Position numbers and translations under genes: made by a program. 64,000 bases of DNA, taken from NCBI GenBank assembly GCA_044228505.1, contig JBGAUT010000031.1, positions 7,590 to 71,589 of the forward strand. The letters run 5' to 3'. The DNA is from JAEUKA01 sp044228505. Lineage in GTDB: Bacteria > Myxococcota_A > Polyangia > Palsa-1104 > JAEUJZ01. Below the pieces are notes generated by a model that saw only the letters and a program-made list of their open reading frames with translations, did not search any database and had not been told where the DNA came from. This document shows, piece by piece, positions 50,811 to 59,615 of the stretch (the stretch's first letter is position 1; every line of letters starts with the position of its first letter).

Positions 50811-52741
50811 TGTCCCACAAGTCTTCCCTCATTGCCGACAACATCGAAGCGTACTTGACCGCCCACCAGCACAAGGGACTGTTACGCTTTATGACCTGTG
50901 GCAGCGTCGATGACGGCAAGAGCTCTCTTATCGGTCGGCTGCTATACGAATCGAAGCTCATCTTTTCGGATCAACTGGCAGCGCTCGAAGCGGAGTCACG
51001 CAAGCGAAACGTCGCCCCAGGCGAACTGGATCTGTCTCTACTGGTCGATGGCTTGGCAGCGGAACGCGAGCAGGGAATCACGATTGACGTTGCCTATCGA
51101 TTCTTTTCGACCGATCTACGCAAGTTTATTGTGGCCGATACACCGGGGCATGAGCAGTACACGCGCAACATGGTGACGGCTGCCTCGAATTCCGAGCTGG
51201 CGATTCTGCTGATTGATGCACGAAAAGGAGTCCTGACCCAGACTCGTCGTCACAGCTATCTGGTGTCTCTGCTCGGTATTCGCAAGGTAGTGCTCGCGGT
51301 CAACAAGATGGATGCGGTCGGCTTTTCTGCCGAGATATTCCAGTCGATCGTGAAAGACTACCTCGCCTTTGCGGAGCAGATAGGTCTCACCGATGTGCTG
51401 CCGATTCCGATCTCGGCGCTCAAGGGAGACAACGTCATCGAAAGGAGTCCGAACACTCCCTACTATCTGGGTCCGTCCCTCTTGGAATACCTAGAGACGG
51501 TGGATGTGCAGGAGTCTCTGTCCGCTCTGCCCTTTCGAATGCCGGTGCAGTGGGTTAGCAGGCCCAATCAGGACTTTCGGGGGTTCTGTGGATACATCGC
51601 CAGCGGCAGCCTTTCGCGTGGAGACAGAGTCCGGGTGATGCCCAAGGGAATCATCGGTCAAGTCAAAGGAATCGTCACCTTTGACGGAGAACTAGAACAG
51701 GCGATGGCGGGACAGTCCGTGACGGTGACCCTGACCGAAGAGCTCGATGTGAGCCGGGGCGATATGATGGTCGCCGCAGACTCACCGCCCTGCACTGCCG
51801 ATCAGATTCAAGCGGCACTCATTTGGATGCACGAGGAACCGCTACTGCCCGGACGCCCCTATCTGTGTAAGATCGGGACGCAGACTGTGACCGCGAGCAT
51901 CACGCAGCTTAAGTACAAGGTACAGGTCAACACGCTTGAGCACTTGGCGGCGCGCACGCTGGCTCTGAACGAAATCGGAGTCTGCAACCTGGGATTCGAT
52001 CGTGCGGTGGCGTTCGATTCCTACAAAGACAATCGCGAGACCGGCGGCTTCATCCTGATCGATCGGATGACCAACAACACCGTTGGTGCCGGATTGATTC
52101 ACCACCCACTCCGGCGCTCGGATAACATTCACTGGCAAGCGCTGGATGTAAGCAAGGCTTCGCGGGCCGCTCACAAAGGACAATCGCCACGTGTACTGTG
52201 GTTTACCGGGCTGCCGGGAGCGGGCAAGTCTACGATCGCAAACCTCGTCGAAAAACGGCTGCATTCACTGGGTCGACATACCTATCTACTGGATGGTGAC
52301 AATGTCCGGCATGGTCTAAACAAAGACCTGGGATTTACGGACGCGGATCGAGTAGAGAACATCCGTCGCATCGCAGAGGTGTCGCGGCTGATGGTGGATG
52401 CAGGTCTGGTCGTGCTCGTGGCCTTTATCTCTCCGTTTTGTGCAGAGCGAGCAATGGCGCGCCAACTGTTCGATCATGGCGAATTCCTAGAGATCTTTAT
52501 CGACACTCCGTTGGCTGAAGCGGAGCGACGAGACCCCAAAGGTCTGTACAAAAAGGCACGCGCCAATCAGCTGAAAAACCTGACCGGGATTGACTCGCCG
52601 TATGAGCGACCGGAATCGCCGGATCTGCGCATCGACACCACGGTAAGCTCGGCCGAGGAAGCCGCAGAGCAGGTGGTGTCCTTCCTCGAACAGCTCGAAT
52701 CGCAGGCCCATCGCAACCCGAGCGAAAACGGAACCTCGTGA
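50810..52741 (+). CDS. cysNC: Bifunctional sulfate adenylyltransferase subunit 1 / adenylylsulfate kinase
   Basis: 643 residues. Residues 1-455 are CysN, an EF-Tu-like GTPase with G1 CGSVDDGKSSLIGRL, DTPGHEQYTRN and NKMDAVG. Residues about 460-635 are CysC: Walker A LPGAGKSTIANLV, LLDGDNVRHGLNKDLGF, and the FISPF motif. The GTPase drives APS synthesis by CysD, and the kinase domain phosphorylates APS to PAPS. Translation is coupled to cysD by a one-base overlap. No cysH or sulfite reductase is in view. Confidence 0.96.
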   Translation: MSHKSSLIADNIEAYLTAHQHKGLLRFMTCGSVDDGKSSLIGRLLYESKLIFSDQLAALEAESRKRNVAPGELDLSLLVDGLAAEREQGITIDVAYRFFSTDLRKFIVADTPGHEQYTRNMVTAASNSELAILLIDARKGVLTQTRRHSYLVSLLGIRKVVLAVNKMDAVGFSAEIFQSIVKDYLAFAEQIGLTDVLPIPISALKGDNVIERSPNTPYYLGPSLLEYLETVDVQESLSALPFRMPVQWVSRPNQDFRGFCGYIASGSLSRGDRVRVMPKGIIGQVKGIVTFDGELEQAMAGQSVTVTLTEELDVSRGDMMVAADSPPCTADQIQAALIWMHEEPLLPGRPYLCKIGTQTVTASITQLKYKVQVNTLEHLAARTLALNEIGVCNLGFDRAVAFDSYKDNRETGGFILIDRMTNNTVGAGLIHHPLRRSDNIHWQALDVSKASRAAHKGQSPRVLWFTGLPGAGKSTIANLVEKRLHSLGRHTYLLDGDNVRHGLNKDLGFTDADRVENIRRIAEVSRLMVDAGLVVLVAFISPFCAERAMARQLFDHGEFLEIFIDTPLAEAERRDPKGLYKKARANQLKNLTGIDSPYERPESPDLRIDTTVSSAEEAAEQVVSFLEQLESQAHRNPSENGTS

Positions 52742-52881
52742 AGCCAACCAGGAGGCCTCGCCTGCACTGCTCTAGGCGAGCAGTAGCGAATCTTCTCGTC
52801 AGTTCAAGCCCTTAGCCAAACCCGCCGCCCGCTGCCTCATCGAGCGGGCACTTTGAGGCGCTGTTTTGCTATGATGTCGCT

Positions 52882-53397
52882 GTGGTCAGCGTAGAAAAGC
52901 CGCTCGGCTCTGCTCTCGGGGTGGCAAGTGGTCTACTCAAAGGACGCTATCGGGTAGGTACCATGCTGGGAGAAGGTGCCATGGGCGTCGTCTACCGAGG
53001 CATTGATGAACAGAGCAGCACCCCCATTGCCATCAAGACACTCCAGCCAACCGCTTTTCATTCCCCCAAGGCGCACGAACGATTTCAACGGGAAGCCAGC
53101 CTAGCCAACAAACTTCATCATCCAGGAATCGCACGGACTCTCGACTTCGGAGTTGAAGGAGAGACGCCATTCCTGATCATGGAACTGGTCGAAGGAATCG
53201 AGCTGGCAGAGATCATCGAACAGGAAGCACCACTGCCTCCGGCCCGAGCACTCGATATCGCCATCCAGCTCACTGAAGCCCTCGCAGAAGCCCATCATCA
53301 CAATCTCATTCATCGAGACATCAAGCCGGCCAATGTGATGACCGTCGAGAAACTGGATGAAGGCTCCCGTTCCCGAGAGAGATGTCCCGGGAAGTGA
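52882..53397 (+). pseudogene. Truncated Ser/Thr protein kinase, N-lobe fragment
   Basis: The frame starts at GTG 52882 and reads as a eukaryotic-like (PknB-type) kinase: GEGAMGVVYRG glycine loop, AIKTL with the catalytic Lys, E-helix, MELVEGIELAEII hinge, and HRDIKPANVM catalytic loop. About 8 residues after the catalytic loop the kinase match ends. The frame then reads non-kinase sequence and stops at 53397, before the DFG motif. Without the metal-binding Asp and the whole C-lobe it cannot be an active kinase. See the C-lobe fragment at 62830-63706. Confidence 0.78.
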
Positions 53398-53714
53398 GGT
53401 CGGCTCAACCACCGCTGCCGCAGAGAAGCATCAGCTCGAACGACTCAACTTACCAACCGGATCCAACGCGGTTCCGGTGCTTGGCGCGAACCAAATGGCC
53501 CAGGTCAGCCGCTGGTCCTCAGCGGTGCAGTCTTTTGATCTGCGACCCATTGCCCAAGCGACTGACGGAATCTAAGAAAAGCGGAGACGGACCAGCCCTG
53601 CGTGAGATAGCGGATGCCATACTTCCTCACTGGCTCCCCGAATTCTGAGCAGAGACACAACAACGTCAGAACAGTACTCCCACGATCGCTTGAATCGGAG
53701 TATGATGAGAATCT
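53398..53714. other. Gene-free stretch after the kinase fragment
   Basis: 317 bases between the kinase fragment and the 7TM-DISM kinase gene. One frame (53357-53575) is open, with a Ser/Thr/Ala-rich translation resembling a kinase linker shifted out of frame, which fits decay of the kinase gene. Nothing else is recognised. Confidence 0.5.
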
Positions 53715-56222
53715 GTGCAAAGACTGCTGGCCATCTGCTGCCTGCTCCTTGTAGCCACGCTGAGCTGCACACGAGATCTGCATGGTGCTCAACATCTCGT
53801 CGCGCCAGACCATGCGGCCCAGTTCAACATCGCTCCTTATCCTGGTCAATGGGAGTTTCGCTACGGTGAGTCACCCCTTAACGCCGATGGGAGCTTCCAG
53901 TTTATCGAACCCGCTCACAGCGATGGTGGCTGGCAACCGATCAAGAGTCCCTATCTGCCGCCTGGTCGTGGAACAGCGCGATATCTGTGGCTACGAACTC
54001 GCCTCACCGGTCCACCTTTGGCTGAGCCAACCTTGTACTTTCAATCTGTCAGCCAGAGCTTTCAGGCATTCATAGATGGCCAACTGATCGCTGAATTTGG
54101 AGCCATGCAGGGAGCGCACGCGCTTCGATTCCCGGGCGAGCCGCGCATTTATCTTCCCCTCCAACGAGCCAGCGCGACCGAGCAGAGTCTCCCCAGTCCG
54201 ATGAACTATGTGGGCCGCACGTTGGTGCTGCGAATCTTCTCTCCCCATCGCTACATCGGCGTGTTCGGAGACGTTCTCATCGGGGCGCATTCCAGTCTCA
54301 TCACCCACCAAGTTCAGCGCAGCGCTTCCGCATTTGTCGTGGGAGTGCTCATGATCGGAATCGGCCTGCTCGGGCTGCTGCTGTTCACGTTACGCTTTTC
54401 CGATCGCGTCTACCTCTATTACGACTGCTTTGCCATTGCCGCAGGAACCCACATTCTGGCGCGCTCTGCGCTGCGGGAGATCCTCTTTTATGATCCGGCT
54501 CTGTGGGGACTCCTAGAGTTCTTTAGTCTGCCGCTACTGGCGATCTTTCTTTGTACGTTCGTCTGGAAGACCGTGGGTCGTGGTCCGTGGGGAATCATGC
54601 CACGGCTGACGATGCTGTTTCTTCTGTTCCTGCTGCTCTCTGCTGGGCTGGTCGTGAGTGGGAAACAGAATCTTTGGGACATTCTGTTGCCGCTACAGAT
54701 CCTACTGATGGTTGGAATCGTCGGCCTGGTGACCACGCTGCTGCTGGCGGCACAACGAGGAGACACCGGAGCCCGCATCCTTACCGTTGGTTTCGTGTTC
54801 TGCGTCGGATCGGCAGTGTCCGACATCCTGGTCTCGATGAACTTGATCTCGGGCAATCACTACATCATCAACCACTTCGGATCGGTAGGTCTGGTGGTAT
54901 CGCTCGGCGCGGTCCTGGGGCGCCGAATCGTCGTCATGGCACTCGTGACGGACCGTGCAAAGCGGCTGGAAACAGAGTCCGCGCTCCAGGCCCAGAGACT
55001 TGCGGAACAGAGTCGGCTGCTGACGGCGGCAGGTCGGATGGCCAAAGGAGACCTCGTTTCGCAGATTACTGTACCGAATGGGAGCGAGTTGTCGCCACTG
55101 GCCACCGCGCTTGATTCGATGCGTCAAGATCTGCAACAGAAGCTTCAACAACTGGAGCAGAGCAACGTCGAAATTCGTGGGCTCAACGATGAACTACGGA
55201 GACAGATCGAACAGCGCTCCCAACGACTCATGGAAGCAGTGGCCCAGGGCTTTGGGAATGGGACGGGACCAGGACAGCCCGCAATGGTGGTTCCCGGTCA
55301 GCGTCTTGGAGAGCACTACCAAGTCTTGGCCACGATCGGACGAGGAGCAATGGGTGCTGTATTTGAAGTCGAGCGAGTGCGCGATCATCGTCGGTTTGCC
55401 GCCAAAATATTGACCGAGGCTCGCAAAAAGACAGCTCTGCTCCGGTTTGCTCGCGAAGCCCAGATCCTGTGCCGATTGGATCATCCCAACCTGATCTCGA
55501 TTGTCGACATTGATGTGACCCAAGATGGCATCGTGTTCTTGGTCATGGAGCTGGTTCGGGGCTCTGTGCTCAGACTCCGAGAGGACCGCTACCGCGAGCT
55601 TCACTTCGCCACAAATGTCCTTCGTCAAATCACCGCGGGCCTCGAAGCCATCCATCGCAGCGGAATTGTTCATAGAGACCTAAAGCCCGCCAACGTGCTG
55701 ATCACTGAGGAAGCGTCTGGGATGGTGCGGGTGAAGCTGGCTGACTTCGGCATCTCGATATTGTCTGAATTGGCCGAATCTTCTCAGCCGGAACCAGAAG
55801 GAGCATCCGCGCCGGTCGAGCCAACGGATTCGACCGATTCCTTATCTGCTACCTTGGGTCGGAATCAAACTCCCAACGGTGCCCATGCACAGCTTACGGC
55901 CACGGGGGTACTGGTTGGTACTCCGATGTACATGGCACCCGAGCTGGCCGATGGTTCTCGCCACGCACGTCCCTCTTCCGATCTCTTCTCGCTAGGGATC
56001 ATCGCTTACGAGATGCTGACCGGTGAGATGCCATTCTCATCGCCACTGGTGTGGGCCAAGACTCCAAGCGAGGTACGATTGGCTGTGCCATTCCGAGACC
56101 GTCAGCTCGCGCTGCCTGCCTCTCTGATTGCGATGCTCGACCGCTGTCTACATCCAGATCCCTTGATCCGTCCGACTGCAGCAGAACTCCATGAAGCCTT
56201 GGCCTCAGTCCAGATCGGGTAG
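53715..56222 (+). CDS. 7TM-DISM receptor fused to a eukaryotic-like Ser/Thr protein kinase
   Basis: 835 residues from a GTG. Residues 1-25 are a signal or lipoprotein peptide (LLLVATLSC). About 30-200 form a DISM extracellular sensory beta-domain (YLWLRTRLTGPP, YFQSVSQSFQAFIDGQLI, RTLVLRIFSP). About 205-405 contain the seven-helix 7TMR-DISM region (SAFVVGVLMIGIGLLGLLLF to VGLVVSLGAVLGRRIVVM). About 410-505 are a charged coiled coil with a HAMP-like stretch (GRMAKGDLVSQITVP). About 533-830 are a Ser/Thr kinase: GRGAMGAVFEVE, AAKIL with Lys, HRDLKPANV near residue 651, ADFGIS near 675, and an APE-like MAPELADG. All catalytic residues are present. 7TM-DISM receptors usually carry histidine-kinase or GGDEF outputs, so a Ser/Thr kinase output is notable. 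Confidence 0.85.
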   Translation: MQRLLAICCLLLVATLSCTRDLHGAQHLVAPDHAAQFNIAPYPGQWEFRYGESPLNADGSFQFIEPAHSDGGWQPIKSPYLPPGRGTARYLWLRTRLTGPPLAEPTLYFQSVSQSFQAFIDGQLIAEFGAMQGAHALRFPGEPRIYLPLQRASATEQSLPSPMNYVGRTLVLRIFSPHRYIGVFGDVLIGAHSSLITHQVQRSASAFVVGVLMIGIGLLGLLLFTLRFSDRVYLYYDCFAIAAGTHILARSALREILFYDPALWGLLEFFSLPLLAIFLCTFVWKTVGRGPWGIMPRLTMLFLLFLLLSAGLVVSGKQNLWDILLPLQILLMVGIVGLVTTLLLAAQRGDTGARILTVGFVFCVGSAVSDILVSMNLISGNHYIINHFGSVGLVVSLGAVLGRRIVVMALVTDRAKRLETESALQAQRLAEQSRLLTAAGRMAKGDLVSQITVPNGSELSPLATALDSMRQDLQQKLQQLEQSNVEIRGLNDELRRQIEQRSQRLMEAVAQGFGNGTGPGQPAMVVPGQRLGEHYQVLATIGRGAMGAVFEVERVRDHRRFAAKILTEARKKTALLRFAREAQILCRLDHPNLISIVDIDVTQDGIVFLVMELVRGSVLRLREDRYRELHFATNVLRQITAGLEAIHRSGIVHRDLKPANVLITEEASGMVRVKLADFGISILSELAESSQPEPEGASAPVEPTDSTDSLSATLGRNQTPNGAHAQLTATGVLVGTPMYMAPELADGSRHARPSSDLFSLGIIAYEMLTGEMPFSSPLVWAKTPSEVRLAVPFRDRQLALPASLIAMLDRCLHPDPLIRPTAAELHEALASVQIG

Positions 56223-56834
56223 CGATGACAAAGGCCTGGACATGGGACTTACGCGGGCTCTGCATGTGGTGCTCCCATTTCATCAACGTGAGTATCCACA
56301 GACCATTGCAAGTCCCAATGGGTTGCCATGGGAATCGAGACCCAATGGTCACCCAAACGGCGGTCGTGCTTGCCGCACAGACACTCGAAGAACGTGCGAC
56401 CGCAGCGTCTTGGCGTCAACACGGGATCGGTTCGCTATCAAGTGCGAAGGGGAACATTCAACCTTCACCTCAGACGGCACCAGGGTCATACATGCAAATT
56501 ACTTGCATGTAAGAAGGAGTGAACGCTACAGTCATCGTATGATGAACGGTGCATCATGGCATCGATTCCTATGAACAGGCGAAACACTGCACCCCGTCCA
56601 GTATTTCATCCAGATCACCATACCGGATGTGATCGTGCGAATCGCCCCCTGACAGAGCGAGACCGTAGGGAAAGTGGCGGCCTTCGTTCTCTGTACGGGA
56701 ATGCATACCTTCAGTCTGTACAGCGCTGATTGTGGAGAGCATCAGAGGTTCCAGATCGCAGCGCAAACCCGGCGCGCCGGACACATTCTGCTGCGGACCT
56801 TGGCTCGAAGCGAATCGAACAAGAGGAGAACACC
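56223..56834. other. Gene-free stretch with a perfect 9-bp inverted-repeat operator-like site
   Basis: 612 bases without a convincing gene. TACATGCAA (56489-56497) and TTGCATGTA (56503-56511) form a perfect inverted repeat with spacer ATTAC, like operators of MarR/HxlR-type regulators. AAGGAG follows at 56513-56518 and could serve an 11-codon frame from 56539 that I do not regard as a gene. A 71-codon minus-strand frame (56569-56784) with a HFPYGLALSGGDSHDH segment may be a gene remnant. The methyltransferase gene starts at the end of the stretch. Confidence 0.55.
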
Positions 56835-57596
56835 ATGAGCACGTTTGATGTGATCACGCAGCGACTCCTTGAGGAGGCTGGCATCTCGTCAGGAATGCGT
56901 GTGCTCGACATTGGTTGCGGGATGGGAGTGGTCACCCGCAGAGTCGCTCAAATGGTAGGCGAACACGGGGTCGTCATTGGTGTCGATACTGATTCAGCCA
57001 GCCTCGATCTGGCGCGATCTCAGACAGCCGAAGCGGGCATTCCCAACATCGAGTATGTTCAAGCGAATCTGCACACCTATCAGCCAGATCTGGACTCCTT
57101 TGATGCCATCGTGGGCAGACGTGTCCTAATGTACTTGCGGACTCCGGAGGAGGTCTTGCAAAGGCTCATCAGTGGTCTGCGTAGGAATGGTGTCTGCGCG
57201 TTTCAGGAACAGGCCCGGAATGTATCGAGCGATCGAATCGGACACTGGCCTCTTCACGATCAGCTCTTTGCATGGGTGTGGGAAACCGTGCAAAGAGAAG
57301 GTGCCAATCCCAAGCTGGGCTTGATCTTGCCGGGCATTCTAAGGCGGTTGGGGCTCGTCGTAGAACAGATCGCTGCCGCGGCCGGCGTGGTCGGGTTTGA
57401 GCAAGGACACTATCCACTTCATAGCATCGTGGAGTCGATGATCCCGCGCATGCTCAAACAGCAAGTCATCACAGCAGGTCAGATCGATGTTCAAGCGCTG
57501 GCGCAGCATCTACAAGCAGAACGTGAGAGCAACCAGAGCATCTACGCGTCGGACCTAACCATCTCTGTGATTGCGCGCCGGTCAGACTCCTTGTGA
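56835..57596 (+). CDS. Class I SAM-dependent methyltransferase
   Basis: 253 residues from ATG 56835, with agaggagaac just upstream (the frame is open to 56730 but has no better site). Rossmann motif I VLDIGCGMGVVT with the GxGxG loop, motif II VVIGVDTDSASL, and VGRRVLMYLRTPEEVLQRL as motif IV/V region. It resembles the ubiquinone/sterol-type methyltransferases (Methyltransf_11 or _31), but the substrate is unknown. It is isolated between remnants. Confidence 0.85.
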   Translation: MSTFDVITQRLLEEAGISSGMRVLDIGCGMGVVTRRVAQMVGEHGVVIGVDTDSASLDLARSQTAEAGIPNIEYVQANLHTYQPDLDSFDAIVGRRVLMYLRTPEEVLQRLISGLRRNGVCAFQEQARNVSSDRIGHWPLHDQLFAWVWETVQREGANPKLGLILPGILRRLGLVVEQIAAAAGVVGFEQGHYPLHSIVESMIPRMLKQQVITAGQIDVQALAQHLQAERESNQSIYASDLTISVIARRSDSL

Positions 57597-57713
57597 CCAC
57601 CAACTGGAATCGCTCTTGGGAGTCGAACACAAGAGCGATCGAGCCCACGCCCACGTTTCCATCGTCTCGGCGGTTGTGCACGAGACAGACTCATTGGATT
57701 CCGTGGGAACCAG

Positions 57714-58340
57714 CTACCGTGCAGATGGACGTGGACCACACTTCGCACGTAGGGCTTCACGCTCAAGCGAAGACAGAGTCGTAATCGGATACCGTGGTGC
57801 TCCGGTCGTGCGGTCGAAGAACGGGTGAGGCCAAGCCTTCCCGCTCAATCGCCACCGGAACACCAGCGAGTAGACTCGAAAGAGGAGTCCCAGGTTCAGT
57901 TTGGTCGAGCCTTCCGGTGGATCACCTACTGCATACTTACCGTAAATCTTGCCAATCGGTTCGCCAAAGTAGTCGTCCAGGGTGGTGGTGCTGCCCGCAA
58001 AGCCGTGCGCAGCAATTCCAATCAGGGGAATCGATGCACTAACGGTGTTACCCACCGGAGTGTTGCAACAACTGGCGTGGAAGCGGTACACGCCCTTCGG
58101 CGTCAGTCGTAGCCCAGCAATCCGCTCTGCACCACGGTGGATGGTAAGAGATGCAGGGGCGACCTGGACGATGTCGGTTCCCCCATGCGCATCAAGCAGG
58201 TCCGAGCGACCCAGGTGATGCAGATAGGCTTGACAGTCGTCGCAGTAGCAGATCACACGGTTGACTGAAGCAGGTGATGCATCCTTCACCCGGCCTTCAA
58301 GTTCTCCGCATCGGCAGCGCAGCGTGGCATCTTGGCTCAT
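57714..58340 (-). CDS. DUF6151-like protein with GFA-type zinc fold
   Basis: 208 residues from ATG 58340 (an in-frame GTG at 58349 adds three residues). The N-terminus LRCRCGELEG, VICYCDDCQAYLHHLG and ASCCNTPVGN show the Cys ligands of the glutathione-dependent formaldehyde-activating (GFA) fold, with the DUF6151-type middle HGGTDIVQVAPASL. Probably a zinc-binding enzyme or carrier; function not established. It converges with the methyltransferase gene, 117 bases apart. Confidence 0.72.
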   Translation of the reverse strand: MSQDATLRCRCGELEGRVKDASPASVNRVICYCDDCQAYLHHLGRSDLLDAHGGTDIVQVAPASLTIHRGAERIAGLRLTPKGVYRFHASCCNTPVGNTVSASIPLIGIAAHGFAGSTTTLDDYFGEPIGKIYGKYAVGDPPEGSTKLNLGLLFRVYSLVFRWRLSGKAWPHPFFDRTTGAPRYPITTLSSLEREALRAKCGPRPSAR

Positions 58341-58881
58341 GAGAGCCACAGTAGACCATACTGAACGGAAGGAGGGAAGGTTTTGGTGCTCTTCGATGTT
58401 TGCTTTGATGGGCAGCGAAGCGGTCCGTTACAGGCACACGCGCAAACAGTAACCGGAGCACGGTTCTTGTAATACCGGCAGAGCTTGGCGGGAGTCTGGT
58501 ATCGACTTAGAAGGAACTCTCCGCTCGCCCGGAGGAATTGGCCTTCCTACGGCACGCTGGGAACCATCGGACAAGCGCCTCTTCGCGGGCTCCTTCGTCG
58601 AATTGCTGGACTGCGAAACAGTGTGTGCAGAGATACCTCACGAGCTTCGGGAGCGGTTCGGCGAGGAGCTCGTGCGGCCAACAAGAGCACTCTATCTGTG
58701 AATGGTGGTAAGCGGGCAAAGGCCTGACCGAATCGGTTGGACTTACGTCCAGCAGGCTGGACGGATGGCCGTAGTGGCGGCCTGATTTGGACCTCCCACA
58801 GATCGCCGCCGACAATCCAGGTGGGGTTGCCATCGAAGCCCTGAATGCCTAAAAAAGAAGTCTCAGCCGAAAGGATGTCTC
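58341..58881. other. Gene-free stretch, possible remnant
   Basis: 541 bases. A minus-strand frame (58507-58833, 108 codons) has CxxC-like pairs (ECSCWPHELL, YLCTHCF) that might be a decayed zinc-finger or HNH-type remnant. It lacks a recognisable domain or ribosome-binding site, and I do not annotate it as a gene. Nothing else is seen. Confidence 0.4.
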
Positions 58882-59568
58882 ATGACTGAAACGCGCCTGC
58901 CTCCAGGTTTGCTCACAACGATCATTTTTCGTCTGGGACTGGGAATACCCATCATTACGTTGCTCGTGATCCTGCCTGCCGGAACGTGGCACTACTGGCA
59001 GGGCTGGATGTATCTGGCCACCCTCTTCATCCCGATGATCTTCGTCTTGTGGTACTTGGTGAAGAAGGATCCGGCCCTGCTGGAGCGCCGCATGCGCCTA
59101 CGCGAAAAGGAGTCGGCGCAAAAGAAGATCATCGCGTTTTCGTACGCCTACTTCCTGCTGGCCTTCATGATGCCGGGGTTGGATGTTCGCTTCGGCTGGT
59201 CACATGTCCCGCCGCTGGCTTCCATCGTCGCGGACGTGTTCGTCTTTGCTGGGTATATGATCTTTGTCTGGGTGCTGACGGTGAACAGCTTCCTATCCCG
59301 TGTGGTGGAAGTGACCGATGGTCAGAAAGTCATCTCCACGGGGCCGTATGCACTGGTGCGTCATCCCATGTACGTTGGCGTGATCATCATGTACGTCGCT
59401 TCGCCGGTTGCGCTTGGCTCGTATTGGGCGCTGCTCCCCGCTAGCTTGATCATCCCACTTTTGGCGGCGCGCATCCTCAACGAGGAGCAGGTCATGCATC
59501 GCGAGCTTCCCGGTTATGGGGAATACACCCAAAAAGTAAAATACCGGCTCCTTCCGGGAGTTTGGTAG
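58882..59568 (+). CDS. Isoprenylcysteine carboxyl methyltransferase (ICMT)-family membrane protein
   Basis: 228 residues. Hydrophobic segments (IFRLGLGIPIITLLVILPAG, GWMYLATLFIPMIFVLWYLV, IVADVFVFAGYMIFVWVLTVN) precede the SAM-binding signature VISTGPYALVRHPMYVGVI. The C-terminal NEEQVMHRELPGYGEYTQKVKYRL is typical of the ICMT/PEMT group. It likely methylates a lipid or protein carboxylate with SAM. Start ATG 58882 follows AAAGGA (58870-58875). The EEP gene converges with it from downstream. Confidence 0.87.
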   Translation: MTETRLPPGLLTTIIFRLGLGIPIITLLVILPAGTWHYWQGWMYLATLFIPMIFVLWYLVKKDPALLERRMRLREKESAQKKIIAFSYAYFLLAFMMPGLDVRFGWSHVPPLASIVADVFVFAGYMIFVWVLTVNSFLSRVVEVTDGQKVISTGPYALVRHPMYVGVIIMYVASPVALGSYWALLPASLIIPLLAARILNEEQVMHRELPGYGEYTQKVKYRLLPGVW

Positions 59569-59615
59569 GCAGAGCAGAGACGCTTTGCTCCTCGAAGAAC
59601 ACCACTCCTACTCAT

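Noticed and set aside
52741..52800. Intrinsic terminator after cysNC
   Set aside because: CTCGCCT/AGGCGAG can pair around a 10-base loop, but no T-run follows, so a rho-independent terminator is not supported.
56569..56784. 71-codon minus-strand gene
   Set aside because: Too short, no ribosome-binding site and no recognised family; mentioned only as a possible remnant.
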